From an uncultured Corynebacterium sp. (GTDB lineage: Bacteria; Actinomycetota; Actinomycetes; Mycobacteriales; Mycobacteriaceae), in NCBI GenBank assembly GCA_946223355.1, contig CAMIPB010000004.1, positions 29,182 through 93,181 of the forward strand: a DNA stretch of 64,000 nt, written 5' to 3'. The first letter of the stretch is position 1. Every line of letters starts with the position of its first letter. The notes under the pieces were generated by a model. The model was given only the letters and a program-made list of their open reading frames with translations. It was not told the DNA's origin and did not search any database. A program made the position numbers and the translations under genes. Positions 1 to 7,474 of the stretch are shown in pieces.

Positions 1-1495
1 GCTTGTTCGCGGCTGAACCAGAGTCAGCAGCGGTGGAACCGCCAGCTACTGGATGCTCGCGCCATGGAGTTGGATCCCAGTTGCCATTGACCAGCTTGGT
101 CTGTGACAACCAACCCAGGGCAAGTACTCCCGCGCCCACTAGGGCCATGAGAAGCAGGCCGATTGCACCGTTGGCGTTGGAAGCGCCACCAAGAAGGATG
201 CCAAACCACGCGAAGTCAGCATCGCCGAAGGTGGTGTTTTCCTCGCCAAAGGATCCCAGAACTCCCAACAGGAATGCCGGACCGAATGTGATCAAAAGGC
301 CATTGACGAACGCACCGACCACGGCACCACGACGACCACCGGTTGCGTTGCCGTAGACGCCAGCGGCACCACCGGTGAAGAAGTGGGGAACCAGACCCGG
401 GAGAATGAGCGCGATTCCAAAGGCTGGGTTGAGCCAAGAACTCAATACGGCGAGGCCAACGAGGCCGCCAATAAACGAAGAAATGAAGCCGACCAACACA
501 GCGTTTTGTGCGTAAGGGAACACAATTGGTGCGTCCAACGCCGGGATTGCACCAGGAACAACCTTGGCTGCGATGCCTTGGAAAGCTGGGACAAGCTCAC
601 CCAAGATGGTGCGAACACCGAAGAGAATTACCGCAACAGCCACACCGAACTGGAGGCCCTGAGTAAATGATTGCATCAAGTAGTTGCCCACGTTTGTCGC
701 ACCACCTTCAAACGCGGTGAATGCTTCTTCCGTACCGGAGCGTGCGATGAACAGCAATGCAAGCACGATGTACATTAGCGCCATGGAAAGCGCGGTGGCC
801 ACCATGGAATCACGCAAAAAGCGCAGGCCCTCTGGAAGCTTGAGTTCCTCAGTAGACGGAGAAATCTTCTTTCCCTTACCGCCGATTGCCTTACCAACGG
901 CACCTGCTGCCAGGTATCCCGCTGTGCCAAAATGGCCGATGGCGATGGAGTCATCGCCAGTAATGCGCCGGGTCCAAGGATGCGCAATGGCGGGAAGGGA
1001 CACCATGAGAATGCCAAGAAGGACCGCACCGAAAGCGACTACGGTCCACGATGCGTAACCGGCAGGCGCCATAACCATGACCAACATGGTGGCCATGAAG
1101 AGCACGTGGTGGCCAGTCAAGAAAACGTAGCTCATGGGGGTAAAGCGAGCAAGGACGAGGGAAACAACAAATCCCAAAATCATGACCCAGGCAACCTGTG
1201 AGCCAAATTGATCCTGAGCTATACCCACGATGGCTTCATTAGTGGGCACCACGCCTTGTGCACCAGTAGCACCCTGGATCATTGCGCCCAGCGGCTCGAG
1301 TGAAGCAACAACTAAGCCTGCACCTGCGCCGATGAGCAGGAAGCCGAGGGTCGCCTTAATGGCACCGCCTAGAACCTTGCCAGTTCCTTTGCGCATCGCC
1401 GCCAGTCCAACGGCAGTGATAATGCCGATCAAAAAGGCCGGCACCGACAGAATTTCATTGACCAGAAAAATAGCGATTGAAACGAGAATGTCCAT
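1..1495 (-). CDS. ulaA: PTS ascorbate-type transporter subunit IIC (UlaA/SgaT family), partial
   Basis: The 3' end lies outside the window; about 498 codons are present from an ATG at 1495. The translation is almost wholly hydrophobic helices, starting MDILVSIAIFLVNEILSVPA and containing GFISSFIGGLVGLAVLSSW and GLVPHFFTGGAAGVYGN, which I recognise as the UlaA/SgaT permease. This family forms the membrane channel that takes up L-ascorbate (or a related sugar acid) while the IIB partner phosphorylates it. It starts 9 bp after the IIA-IIB gene on the same strand, so the two are one operon. The family is clear; the exact substrate is inferred. Confidence 0.88.
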   Translation of the reverse strand, partial: MDILVSIAIFLVNEILSVPAFLIGIITAVGLAAMRKGTGKVLGGAIKATLGFLLIGAGAGLVVASLEPLGAMIQGATGAQGVVPTNEAIVGIAQDQFGSQVAWVMILGFVVSLVLARFTPMSYVFLTGHHVLFMATMLVMVMAPAGYASWTVVAFGAVLLGILMVSLPAIAHPWTRRITGDDSIAIGHFGTAGYLAAGAVGKAIGGKGKKISPSTEELKLPEGLRFLRDSMVATALSMALMYIVLALLFIARSGTEEAFTAFEGGATNVGNYLMQSFTQGLQFGVAVAVILFGVRTILGELVPAFQGIAAKVVPGAIPALDAPIVFPYAQNAVLVGFISSFIGGLVGLAVLSSWLNPAFGIALILPGLVPHFFTGGAAGVYGNATGGRRGAVVGAFVNGLLITFGPAFLLGVLGSFGEENTTFGDADFAWFGILLGGASNANGAIGLLLMALVGAGVLALGWLSQTKLVNGNWDPTPWREHPVAGGSTAADSGSAANK

Positions 1496-1504
1496 TGCGG
1501 ATCC

Positions 1505-2317
1505 TTAAACGTCGTAGAGTTCGCGCAGCGCTGCGTCGACCTCTGCGTGGGAGGTGAAGTTTTCGATGACATGTACAGGCACGCCGACGTCGCCAAGCGT
1601 TGCGGCGATCTCGCCGGAGGTGAGCAAGAAGTCAGCCTCGTGTGCACGGCCTTTTGCCGAGATGGTGTCAGTTGCTTCGACCGTGAGGAATCGGTCCCAA
1701 CCCCACGCGTCGAGAACCTGCTCAAGAGTGTTTTTAAGGAACAGCGACGTACCCAGACCGTTTCCGCACACAGTGTAGATTTTTCCCTTGGAGGCTACGG
1801 AATCTGCGGACGTTGTGTTGGTTTCTGAAGCAACGCTTGCGTCAGCGTTTTTGCTTGCCGACGCCCTCTTGGTACCCGCTGATTCCAGAACGGTACGGAG
1901 CTCTTCAACGCTGGTCACAGCATCGAGTGCAGTGCGATGCTTGCCCAGCAGTACAGCGAGTTCTTTCATCGCCTGCATATGTGCTTTATCGTCCTGGGCC
2001 GCTAGTGCCACAACCAACGTGACAGGATCATTGGATTTATGGCCGAATTCAACGGGCTTCTTAAGCCGCAGCCATGAGATAGCCGTTTTCTTCACAGCGC
2101 TGGACGGGCGGGCATGGGCGAAAGCAAAACCAGGCGCTACCACAATATATGGCCCGTTTGTTTCCACGCTTTCTACCATTGCGGTGGTGTATTCGGGTGT
2201 TATCGCACCTGTTTTTTCTAACAGGCTACCTGCCTGGGTGAGTGCCTCACGCCAGTTAGCCGCGTGGCAATCCAGGTCCACCGCATCACTGGCGAGCAGT
2301 GCATTGAGCTTGGACAA
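1505..2317 (-). CDS. PTS ascorbate-type IIA-IIB fusion protein
   Basis: A 270-aa cytoplasmic phosphocarrier. Residues 1-145 are a mannitol/fructose-type IIA domain with the phosphorylatable His in GFAFAHARP. After an Ala/Ser/Thr-rich linker, residues 180-270 are a IIB domain with the Cys P-loop YTVCGNGLGTSLF. IIA takes phosphate from HPr, passes it to the IIB cysteine and then to the sugar entering through IIC. In enteric ula operons IIA and IIB are separate proteins; here they are fused. The start is TTG at 2317, chosen because AGGAGG lies 7 nt upstream on the minus strand. Expression may depend on the two-component genes just upstream. Confidence 0.88.
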   Translation of the reverse strand: MSKLNALLASDAVDLDCHAANWREALTQAGSLLEKTGAITPEYTTAMVESVETNGPYIVVAPGFAFAHARPSSAVKKTAISWLRLKKPVEFGHKSNDPVTLVVALAAQDDKAHMQAMKELAVLLGKHRTALDAVTSVEELRTVLESAGTKRASASKNADASVASETNTTSADSVASKGKIYTVCGNGLGTSLFLKNTLEQVLDAWGWDRFLTVEATDTISAKGRAHEADFLLTSGEIAATLGDVGVPVHVIENFTSHAEVDAALRELYDV

Positions 2318-2348
2318 AGTGTCCTCCTACTAACTTTTCCGGCAACTC

Positions 2349-2379
2349 GGTATTACCGGGCTTATCACTTAGTATTACC
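2349..2379. promoter_or_regulatory. Paired GTATTACC motifs upstream of the PTS operon
   Basis: GGTATTACC (2349-2357) and AGTATTACC (2371-2379) are direct repeats 22 bp apart, about two helical turns. The first is also a 4-1-4 palindrome. They fill the 82-bp gap between the response regulator and the PTS genes, so they are a plausible operator for that regulator. The role is inferred from position. Confidence 0.4.
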
Positions 2380-2399
2380 ACTCAAGAATGCAGGAAGTT

Positions 2400-3011
2400 T
2401 TATGACTCAGGCCACAAGTAGCCGAAAGACCGTGCAAGTTTTAGTGCCAGGACGGTGCGATCAGGTGCGTCGAGTTTCCGGAGGAGGGAAGAGACGTGAT
2501 TCTTTACGGTTCCTTCAGCGAGGTGGAGACGTGTTGCAATTTCACGGTTGTTAATTCCCTCGGCTACGAGCTTGGCAACTGAACGTTCGGCACGGGTGAG
2601 CGATGTGGGACCGGTGCTACGCATGACGCGTGTTATACGTGGATCGAGGACCATACCGCCAGAAGCGACAGATTCGATGGCATGGGCCAGGTCTTCCGGA
2701 GAGATGTCTTTGAGTAGATATCCAGCGCAACCGGCGTCGACGAGCGAGCGAACAAGTCGAGCGTCGTCGAAGGTGGTGAGGACGATGACGGGCAGTTGGT
2801 GGCCAAAATCCTTGACCACGGTGAGACCGTCATAGTCCGGCATCACAGCATCGGTGACAATCACGTCCGGGGAGTGTTTATGAATGAGCATGCCGAGGCG
2901 ACGTCCATCGGTGGTGGTTGCCACAACATCGCACCCGTCGATTGTTTCAAAAAGCAGCGATAAACCCCGAAGGAGCATGTCGTGGTCATCAACGATAATG
3001 ATGCGGGTCAT
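2400..3011 (-). CDS. NarL/LuxR-family response regulator
   Basis: A 203-aa protein with an N-terminal receiver domain (acidic DDHD near residue 8, phospho-acceptor Asp in VIVTDAVMPDYDG, conserved Lys in GYLLKD) and a C-terminal LuxR helix-turn-helix (LTRAERSVAKLVAEGINNRE, then LAEGTVKNHVSSLLRKL). It is phosphorylated by the kinase encoded just upstream, with which it overlaps by 4 bp (ATGA). It probably controls transcription of neighbours; the downstream PTS operon on the same strand and the divergent CPBP gene are the nearest candidates, but the target is not shown by sequence. Confidence 0.9.
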   Translation of the reverse strand: MTRIIIVDDHDMLLRGLSLLFETIDGCDVVATTTDGRRLGMLIHKHSPDVIVTDAVMPDYDGLTVVKDFGHQLPVIVLTTFDDARLVRSLVDAGCAGYLLKDISPEDLAHAIESVASGGMVLDPRITRVMRSTGPTSLTRAERSVAKLVAEGINNREIATRLHLAEGTVKNHVSSLLRKLDAPDRTVLALKLARSFGYLWPES

Positions 3012-4084
3012 AGGCGAACCTCCAGTGAAAACGAAGGGTGGGGCAAAACCACAAGCGTCCCTCCGATTGCCTCGATGCGTTCACGAAGTGAGCGCAGTCC
3101 AAAACCTTCTTTGAGCTGTGTGCAACCACTGCCATTGTCTGAATAGGTGAATTTCCTATCATCTAGTGTGATCGTTACGTGGTTGGCGTTGGAATGGCGA
3201 ATGGTGTTGGTTAACGCCTCTTGAGTAACCGCAAGTAGAAGCTGCTCTTCCTTGGGTGAAAAACGGCTCTCGCCGGAGATGCTCACGTCAAGACCGGTTG
3301 ATGCGAATGATTCCCCCAGTGAGTGCAAAGTTTCTTCAAACCCCTCATCTGTGGTGACGGGATGAAGCGCACGAACTACAGTACGCATTTCATTGAGCCC
3401 CACTCTGAGTGATTCACGGGCTCGTGAAATTTCTTCCCGGGCTCGAGGCGAATCCCAGGCGCGCTCGGCGAAAGCCAACGACATTGACACTGATGTCAGT
3501 CGGTGCCCCAGGGCGTCGTGAAGAGTTCGAGCAATACGTTCGCGTTCCTGGGAAATCGCAAGTGAGCGTTGGTCAGCTGCTCCCTGTGCCATTCGCTGCG
3601 TAAGTGACGCTAGTGTGATTCCAGAGGCAATCAGGGTAGTAACCGTCAAAGTTTCGGCGATAATGCGCGGTAGACCCGAACCGAGGTAGATATGTACACC
3701 ACAGGTCAAAGCGATTGGTAGGGCACCATAAATATAGCTAGCGATCGGTGAGACGCTGATATAAAGCACCACAACTCCGAGCCAGACAACAAGCATCATG
3801 AAAAGGTTGTCTCCGGCCACGACAACCGCAAAAACTGCGATTGCTACGGCGATAGAGCGGCTTTTAAGTGGTGCGTTTGTTTTTACTCCACGTACCCAAA
3901 CCCACCACGCGGCACAGTAAAGAGCAGAAAAGAATGCAACGATTTCGAGGCTTCTACCACTGACTAAAAAGAGCAGTAACCCAACCGGAAAGAAAAAGTT
4001 CAGGAAGGGTAGGGCTATTTGCGGAGTGCTCACAGGCCTACAGTTTAGTGTTAGACGGGGTGGAAAACCCATGACTGAAGTCAT
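3008..4084 (-). CDS. Sensor histidine kinase, HisKA_3 type
   Basis: A membrane kinase of about 358 aa. The N-terminal 140 residues hold five or so hydrophobic helices. They are followed by the HisKA_3 dimerisation box ERERIARTLHDALGHRLTSV, whose His is the phosphorylation site, and a HATPase_c domain with an N box (QEALTNTIRHSNANHV) and a glycine box (YSDNGSGCTQ, GFGLRSLRERIEAIGG). It is coupled to the response regulator downstream. The start is either ATG 4084 or ATG 4072; both lie inside a 16-bp palindrome, so the choice is uncertain. The signal sensed is unknown. Confidence 0.9.
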   Translation of the reverse strand: MTSVMGFPPRLTLNCRPVSTPQIALPFLNFFFPVGLLLFLVSGRSLEIVAFFSALYCAAWWVWVRGVKTNAPLKSRSIAVAIAVFAVVVAGDNLFMMLVVWLGVVVLYISVSPIASYIYGALPIALTCGVHIYLGSGLPRIIAETLTVTTLIASGITLASLTQRMAQGAADQRSLAISQERERIARTLHDALGHRLTSVSMSLAFAERAWDSPRAREEISRARESLRVGLNEMRTVVRALHPVTTDEGFEETLHSLGESFASTGLDVSISGESRFSPKEEQLLLAVTQEALTNTIRHSNANHVTITLDDRKFTYSDNGSGCTQLKEGFGLRSLRERIEAIGGTLVVLPHPSFSLEVRL

Positions 4085-4085
4085 G
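4070..4085. promoter_or_regulatory. 16-bp perfect palindrome at the kinase start
   Basis: CATGACTGAAGTCATG is a perfect inverted repeat covering both candidate start codons of the histidine kinase, in the divergent region shared with the CPBP gene. It may be an operator or a translation-control element; the function is inferred. Confidence 0.35.
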
Positions 4086-4128
4086 AATTTTCCTGACCAT
4101 CAGCACTGTTTCCGCAGATAGTCGACCA

Positions 4129-4143
4129 ATACCTTGAAGGTAT
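4129..4143. promoter_or_regulatory. 15-bp palindrome overlapping the CPBP start
   Basis: ATACCTTGAAGGTAT is a perfect 7-1-7 inverted repeat ending in the ATG of the CPBP gene at 4142. It also contains TACCTT (4130-4135), a possible -10 box six nt before that ATG, so a protein bound here could block a leaderless promoter. Confidence 0.35.
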
Positions 4144-4912
4144 GACTAGAAACTGGATCGGCTTATTTTTTAAAGCTCTGTTGGCAATCGTCGTTATGCT
4201 CCTGGCCAATTTGGTGCGGGTTCCCTTGGCATCCTTGCCTGGAATGCAAGAGGAAACTTCGCAGGCACTGCTCCTTCGGTCTCTGACCTTTGTAATTACC
4301 TTCGTGGTGGTGGCTGTATTCGTAGTGTTGTGGACTCGATATGTGGAGAAAAATCCCTTTGATTTTCAATGGAGCAAGGCCTGGGGCCTGGTTGGAGGAA
4401 CCGCTGTAGTAGCAGTGCCGATGGTGGCGAGCTGGCTAGTGTTACCTGCAACAACGGTAGATAGTCCGCGTCCTGATGCGACTATGGTAGGGGCGCTCGT
4501 CATTTTTCTTGTGGTCCGTTCCTATATCTTGCAGGGTATTCCGGAGGAGTTGTTGTTTCGCGGCTGGTTGTTTTCACTTACTCAGCAGCGCCCATTGTTT
4601 ACAGTCGTATGGACCACGATTGCTTTTACTCTTCCGCACCTCCTTTCTTCTGGTGGTCAGCAAGATATCGGGGACCACTTCTTGTACCTCGTATTACCGT
4701 TGGGCATGGGATTTTTAGCCGGTGCGGTAGTGGTGTGGAAGGGTAACTTTTGGTGGGCCGCGGGAACACATGGCGGCATGCATGCAGTCATGGGCCTGCT
4801 AGGAGCGTTATTTCCGGTGGAGCTGGGAGCTCGCGCCTGGGTGGTCATCGGGATCGCGCAGATGGTTACCGCTGCGGTGGTTCTGGCTTGGGCTTTTCGG
4901 CGTCCACGCTAA
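4142..4912 (+). CDS. CPBP-family intramembrane metalloprotease
   Basis: A 256-aa polytopic membrane protein. The CPBP (CAAX protease/bacteriocin-processing, Abi) signature is present: motif 1 PEELLFRGWLFSL (EExxxR), motif 2 FTLPHLLSSGG, and a late His in THGGMHAVMG. Such enzymes cleave substrates within the membrane or process peptides; some give immunity to bacteriocins. AAGG sits only 1 nt before the ATG, whereas TACCTT lies 6 nt before it, so translation is probably leaderless. It is divergent from the two-component pair. The substrate is unknown. Confidence 0.82.
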   Translation: MTRNWIGLFFKALLAIVVMLLANLVRVPLASLPGMQEETSQALLLRSLTFVITFVVVAVFVVLWTRYVEKNPFDFQWSKAWGLVGGTAVVAVPMVASWLVLPATTVDSPRPDATMVGALVIFLVVRSYILQGIPEELLFRGWLFSLTQQRPLFTVVWTTIAFTLPHLLSSGGQQDIGDHFLYLVLPLGMGFLAGAVVVWKGNFWWAAGTHGGMHAVMGLLGALFPVELGARAWVVIGIAQMVTAAVVLAWAFRRPR

Positions 4913-4933
4913 GTTGCATACAAGACGCATGCT

Positions 4934-5155
4934 TCACCGAAGCCGCGGAATATCATCTTGGTGCGTATACAGATACAACACTGGCCCGATGACGGGAAGA
5001 TTGATGGCGATGATGAACCACAGCATTTTGTGGTGGATGTCTTCGGAAGAACGCAGCCAAACGAAGAAGGTAATGATGTGCAAGATGGCCACAATGAGTA
5101 AGGCATTGATCAGCACAACAACGAGTGCGTTTTGCTCAATGAGGCTAAAATCCAT
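4934..5155 (-). CDS. Small membrane protein with PLDc_N (phospholipase D nuclease N-terminal) domain
   Basis: A 73-aa protein with two hydrophobic helices. The second, MLWFIIAINLPVIGPVLYLY, matches the PLDc_N pattern (W..I.....P..GP..Y). In the family this is a membrane anchor, often found alone and of unknown function. The ATG at 5155 has AGGA five nt upstream. It is convergent with the CPBP gene, 21 bp away. The 150 bp upstream, before the DUF4126 gene, hold no other gene. Confidence 0.7.
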   Translation of the reverse strand: MDFSLIEQNALVVVLINALLIVAILHIITFFVWLRSSEDIHHKMLWFIIAINLPVIGPVLYLYTHQDDIPRLR

Positions 5156-5305
5156 GAAAATCCTATGTTAACGATAGTTTGCGCTGCGTAAATAGACACT
5201 ACTTCTTATACTAATGCGCATGAATGCTCTAATAACAGTGTAAGCATTTAGACCGTTTTAATTCTCATCCGCCACCTGTGCACATGCTGTGCTTAACTAA
5301 GAGCC

Positions 5306-5962
5306 ATGGCACTTTCAACAGCACTTGGTTTGGCTACTTCTGCCGGCCTAAACGCATACATTCCACTACTGGTGTACGGGCTACTTGCTCGCTACACCGA
5401 CTTTGTGAACCTTCCGGAAGGGTGGATGTGGCTTACTGATCCAATCTTGCTCACCATCGTGGGTATCTTGCTGGCAATTGAGTTTGTGGCGGACAAGATT
5501 CCAGCAGTGGATTCTGTGAACGACATTATTCAGACTGTGTTTCGCCCTACCTCCGGTGGGCTTATGTTTGCGTCCGCGCTGGAGACGGAAACCTACACAG
5601 ACTCTTCTGTGTTCTCAGAACCTAAGACGTGGGCTTTGTTGGCTGCCGGCATTGCTATTGCGTTTATCATGCACTTTATGAAGTCCACCTCGCGTCCTGT
5701 CATCAACGCCTCGACCGTGGGTGTGGGTGCCCCAGTTGTTTCCACGGCAGAAAACGTTGTTGCCGCTTCTTTGACTGGTGCCGCTATTTTCGCGCCGTTA
5801 TTGGTACTGATCATCCTTGCCCTATTTTTGGGCGGTGCCTGGTGGTTTGTGTCCAAGGTCCGCAAGTTTGTGGGCGCTGACGATGATGATTCGGCGTCCG
5901 GTCCTAGCTCGGGACGCGGCATGTTTGGTGGCTTTGACACCTCTCGCGCCGCGGGGGCTTAA
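5306..5962 (+). CDS. DUF4126-type membrane protein
   Basis: A 218-aa integral membrane protein whose N terminus, ALSTALGLATSAGLNAYIPL, and following helices match DUF4126 proteins as I know them. It has about five transmembrane segments and a polar Asp/Ser-rich cytoplasmic tail (GADDDDSASGPSSG). No catalytic motif is visible and the function is unknown. It precedes two other membrane-protein genes on the same strand, the next starting 38 bp downstream. Confidence 0.7.
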   Translation: MALSTALGLATSAGLNAYIPLLVYGLLARYTDFVNLPEGWMWLTDPILLTIVGILLAIEFVADKIPAVDSVNDIIQTVFRPTSGGLMFASALETETYTDSSVFSEPKTWALLAAGIAIAFIMHFMKSTSRPVINASTVGVGAPVVSTAENVVAASLTGAAIFAPLLVLIILALFLGGAWWFVSKVRKFVGADDDDSASGPSSGRGMFGGFDTSRAAGA

Positions 5963-5988
5963 CTGACTCTCTTTATCATTAGCCATGT

Positions 5989-5994
5989 TAGGAT
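5989..5994 (+). promoter_or_regulatory. Probable -10 box for a leaderless transcript
   Basis: TAGGAT ends 6 nt before the GTG at 6001, so transcription would begin at the start codon. TGACTC at 5964-5969 is a weak -35 candidate. Confidence 0.5.
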
Positions 5995-6000
5995 GGCGCA

Positions 6001-6414
6001 GTGATTTCTTCAGGACACGACCACGATCTCGCCCCATCACGTTCCAGCTCAGCAACCAGCACCAACTCTGATGCTGACCAGGAACGCAAGGCCAAGGATT
6101 GGCTACTTCCGGCAGCGTTGGTCGTGTTCATTTTGTTCCTGCCGCTGGTTTTCCACATGGTGCTTGGCGGCGCGGCAGTTGGTTGGGCAGTGCTTATTTC
6201 GTATTGCGTCCTTGCCTTCGGTATCGGGCTTGTCGACGCCCGCCTGTTCCGCCCCAGCTGGACCCTGCCTTCGTTGGCCGGCATCGCTTATTTCCTGGCC
6301 ATGAACCTGTACTTCCAGGATGGCACTTTCCTCTACCTGCCACTGGTTGTCGTGCTCGTCGTGCTGGGTAACAAGCTCGGCAAAAAAGAGAACACCCAAA
6401 AGGTAAAGGCATAA
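6001..6414 (+). CDS. Hypothetical membrane protein
   Basis: A 137-aa protein starting with GTG at 6001, 6 nt after a -10-like TAGGAT. A polar Ser/Asp-rich N terminus (about 35 residues) is followed by four hydrophobic helices and a short basic tail (KLGKKENTQKVKA). I recognise no family. It lies 3 bp before the next gene, so the two are co-transcribed and probably act together at the membrane. Confidence 0.6.
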   Translation: MISSGHDHDLAPSRSSSATSTNSDADQERKAKDWLLPAALVVFILFLPLVFHMVLGGAAVGWAVLISYCVLAFGIGLVDARLFRPSWTLPSLAGIAYFLAMNLYFQDGTFLYLPLVVVLVVLGNKLGKKENTQKVKA

Positions 6415-6417
6415 TCT

Positions 6418-7383
6418 ATGGAAACCTGGAGCCTGAACCACCCTGAACGCGGCCTCATTGAAGTCGAGCGTGGTTATGATGCCGAATTCCTGGAACTTTA
6501 TCCACGCTGGCCGGCCCCGCCAGAAAAGGAAGAGGACAAGGAGAAGGCCAAAAAGAAAAACAGGAAGGGAGAAGATGATCTCCCTGAAATCGTTCATTTG
6601 CCTAACACTGCGTCGTTAAAGGAGCGCGCCACAGTCTGGATTCATAACCCGACCCCGCGCATCCAGATCAAGATTGATGGCAAACCTATCCGGCGCTTTA
6701 ATTCGGTGAAGAACGGGCGTTACCCGCTGGTCAAGCACCTCAGTAATGAACTTGAAGAACCCGTAACGACTATTAAAAGTGACCAGCCCCTCCTCAAGAT
6801 CACCAAGAGCGCTTTCGGTGACATCCTTGACATCGACTACCGCGAGGGCGACACCATTGTGGAATTCGATGCACCTGCGGGTTCTTTTGGTGAAAAGCGC
6901 AAGAAGGCCATGGAAGAATCTTCCACCAAACGCGTGCTGTTTCCCATGCTGGCTGGGATCGGCAAAAGCGGTTGGTTCATTGCGATGATCGTCATCGGCC
7001 CAATTGTCGGCCGCATCATTGATTGGCTCATCTCACTGCTCCCGGACTGGGACATTGATCTTCCCGATTTGCCACCTATCCCGGACATCACCCTTCCGCT
7101 GCCAAACCCTCCGCAGATCGATCTGCCTGTGCCTAATTTTGACTTCCTTCCTGAGTTCGACTTACCGCAAGCACCTGACTGGGTCATCTTTCTCATGGAA
7201 TACTCCAAGGCCTGGGTGCCCATCCTCATCGGCATTGTCTTAGGCATCATTGCCCTGCGCAATCACAAGAAGTCCGAAGAGACGAAGCGGAAGTGGGAAC
7301 AAGGGAAGTTAAAGCCCAGTTCGCAAACAACCTTAAACAACTTTGAAACAACTGCAAACAACCGCTTTGAACTGCGGGAATAG
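6418..7383 (+). CDS. Hypothetical membrane protein with Pro/Asp-rich loop
   Basis: A 321-aa protein of unknown function. The N-terminal 170 residues are soluble, with a Lys/Glu-rich stretch near 40-55. One hydrophobic helix (about 180-200) is followed by a striking periodic loop of LPDLPPIPDITLPLPNPP type (about 205-250), then a second helix (about 258-282) and a charged tail. The last 13 codons lie in the 115-bp direct repeat, and the repeat copy at 9247 keeps the same codons (NNRFELRK then stop), showing this 3' end was duplicated. Confidence 0.6.
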   Translation: METWSLNHPERGLIEVERGYDAEFLELYPRWPAPPEKEEDKEKAKKKNRKGEDDLPEIVHLPNTASLKERATVWIHNPTPRIQIKIDGKPIRRFNSVKNGRYPLVKHLSNELEEPVTTIKSDQPLLKITKSAFGDILDIDYREGDTIVEFDAPAGSFGEKRKKAMEESSTKRVLFPMLAGIGKSGWFIAMIVIGPIVGRIIDWLISLLPDWDIDLPDLPPIPDITLPLPNPPQIDLPVPNFDFLPEFDLPQAPDWVIFLMEYSKAWVPILIGIVLGIIALRNHKKSEETKRKWEQGKLKPSSQTTLNNFETTANNRFELRE

Positions 7384-7448
7384 CTCTATTTTGTAGTAAT
7401 ATTAGAAGAAAGTTGTTTGTAGGTTGTTTGAAACAACTCTTAAACAAC
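7325..7448. promoter_or_regulatory. Phased AAACAAC half-site array (candidate operator)
   Basis: AAACAAC occurs at 7325, 7335, 7346, 7356, 7431 and 7442, and its complement GTTGTTT at 7412 and 7423. Spacing is 10-11 bp within each group, so half-sites fall on one face of the helix. GTTGTTTGAAACAAC (7423-7437) is a perfect 7-1-7 palindrome, and the 7442 site overlaps the -35 box of the next gene. This is a likely operator, perhaps for that gene's own winged-helix product; the binder is inferred. Confidence 0.55.
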
Positions 7449-7460
7449 TTCCTGGGAAAA
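7346..7460. repeat. 115-bp direct repeat, left copy
   Basis: This copy matches 9247-9361 over 115 bp without a gap and with about 8 mismatches. It contains the last codons of the 6418 gene and, on the other strand, a copy of the last codons (FSQEVV, stop) of the CPBP gene that really ends at 9341. The two copies bracket the AlbA_2 gene. Confidence 0.9.
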
Positions 7461-7468
7461 TGTATAAT
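7440..7468 (+). promoter_or_regulatory. Promoter of the AlbA_2 gene
   Basis: A -35 box TTAAAC (7440-7445), a 17-bp spacer and a perfect -10 TATAAT (7463-7468) place the transcription start near 7475, where an in-frame GTG lies. The message is probably leaderless. The -35 overlaps an AAACAAC half-site. Confidence 0.65.
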
Positions 7469-7474
7469 AAACGC

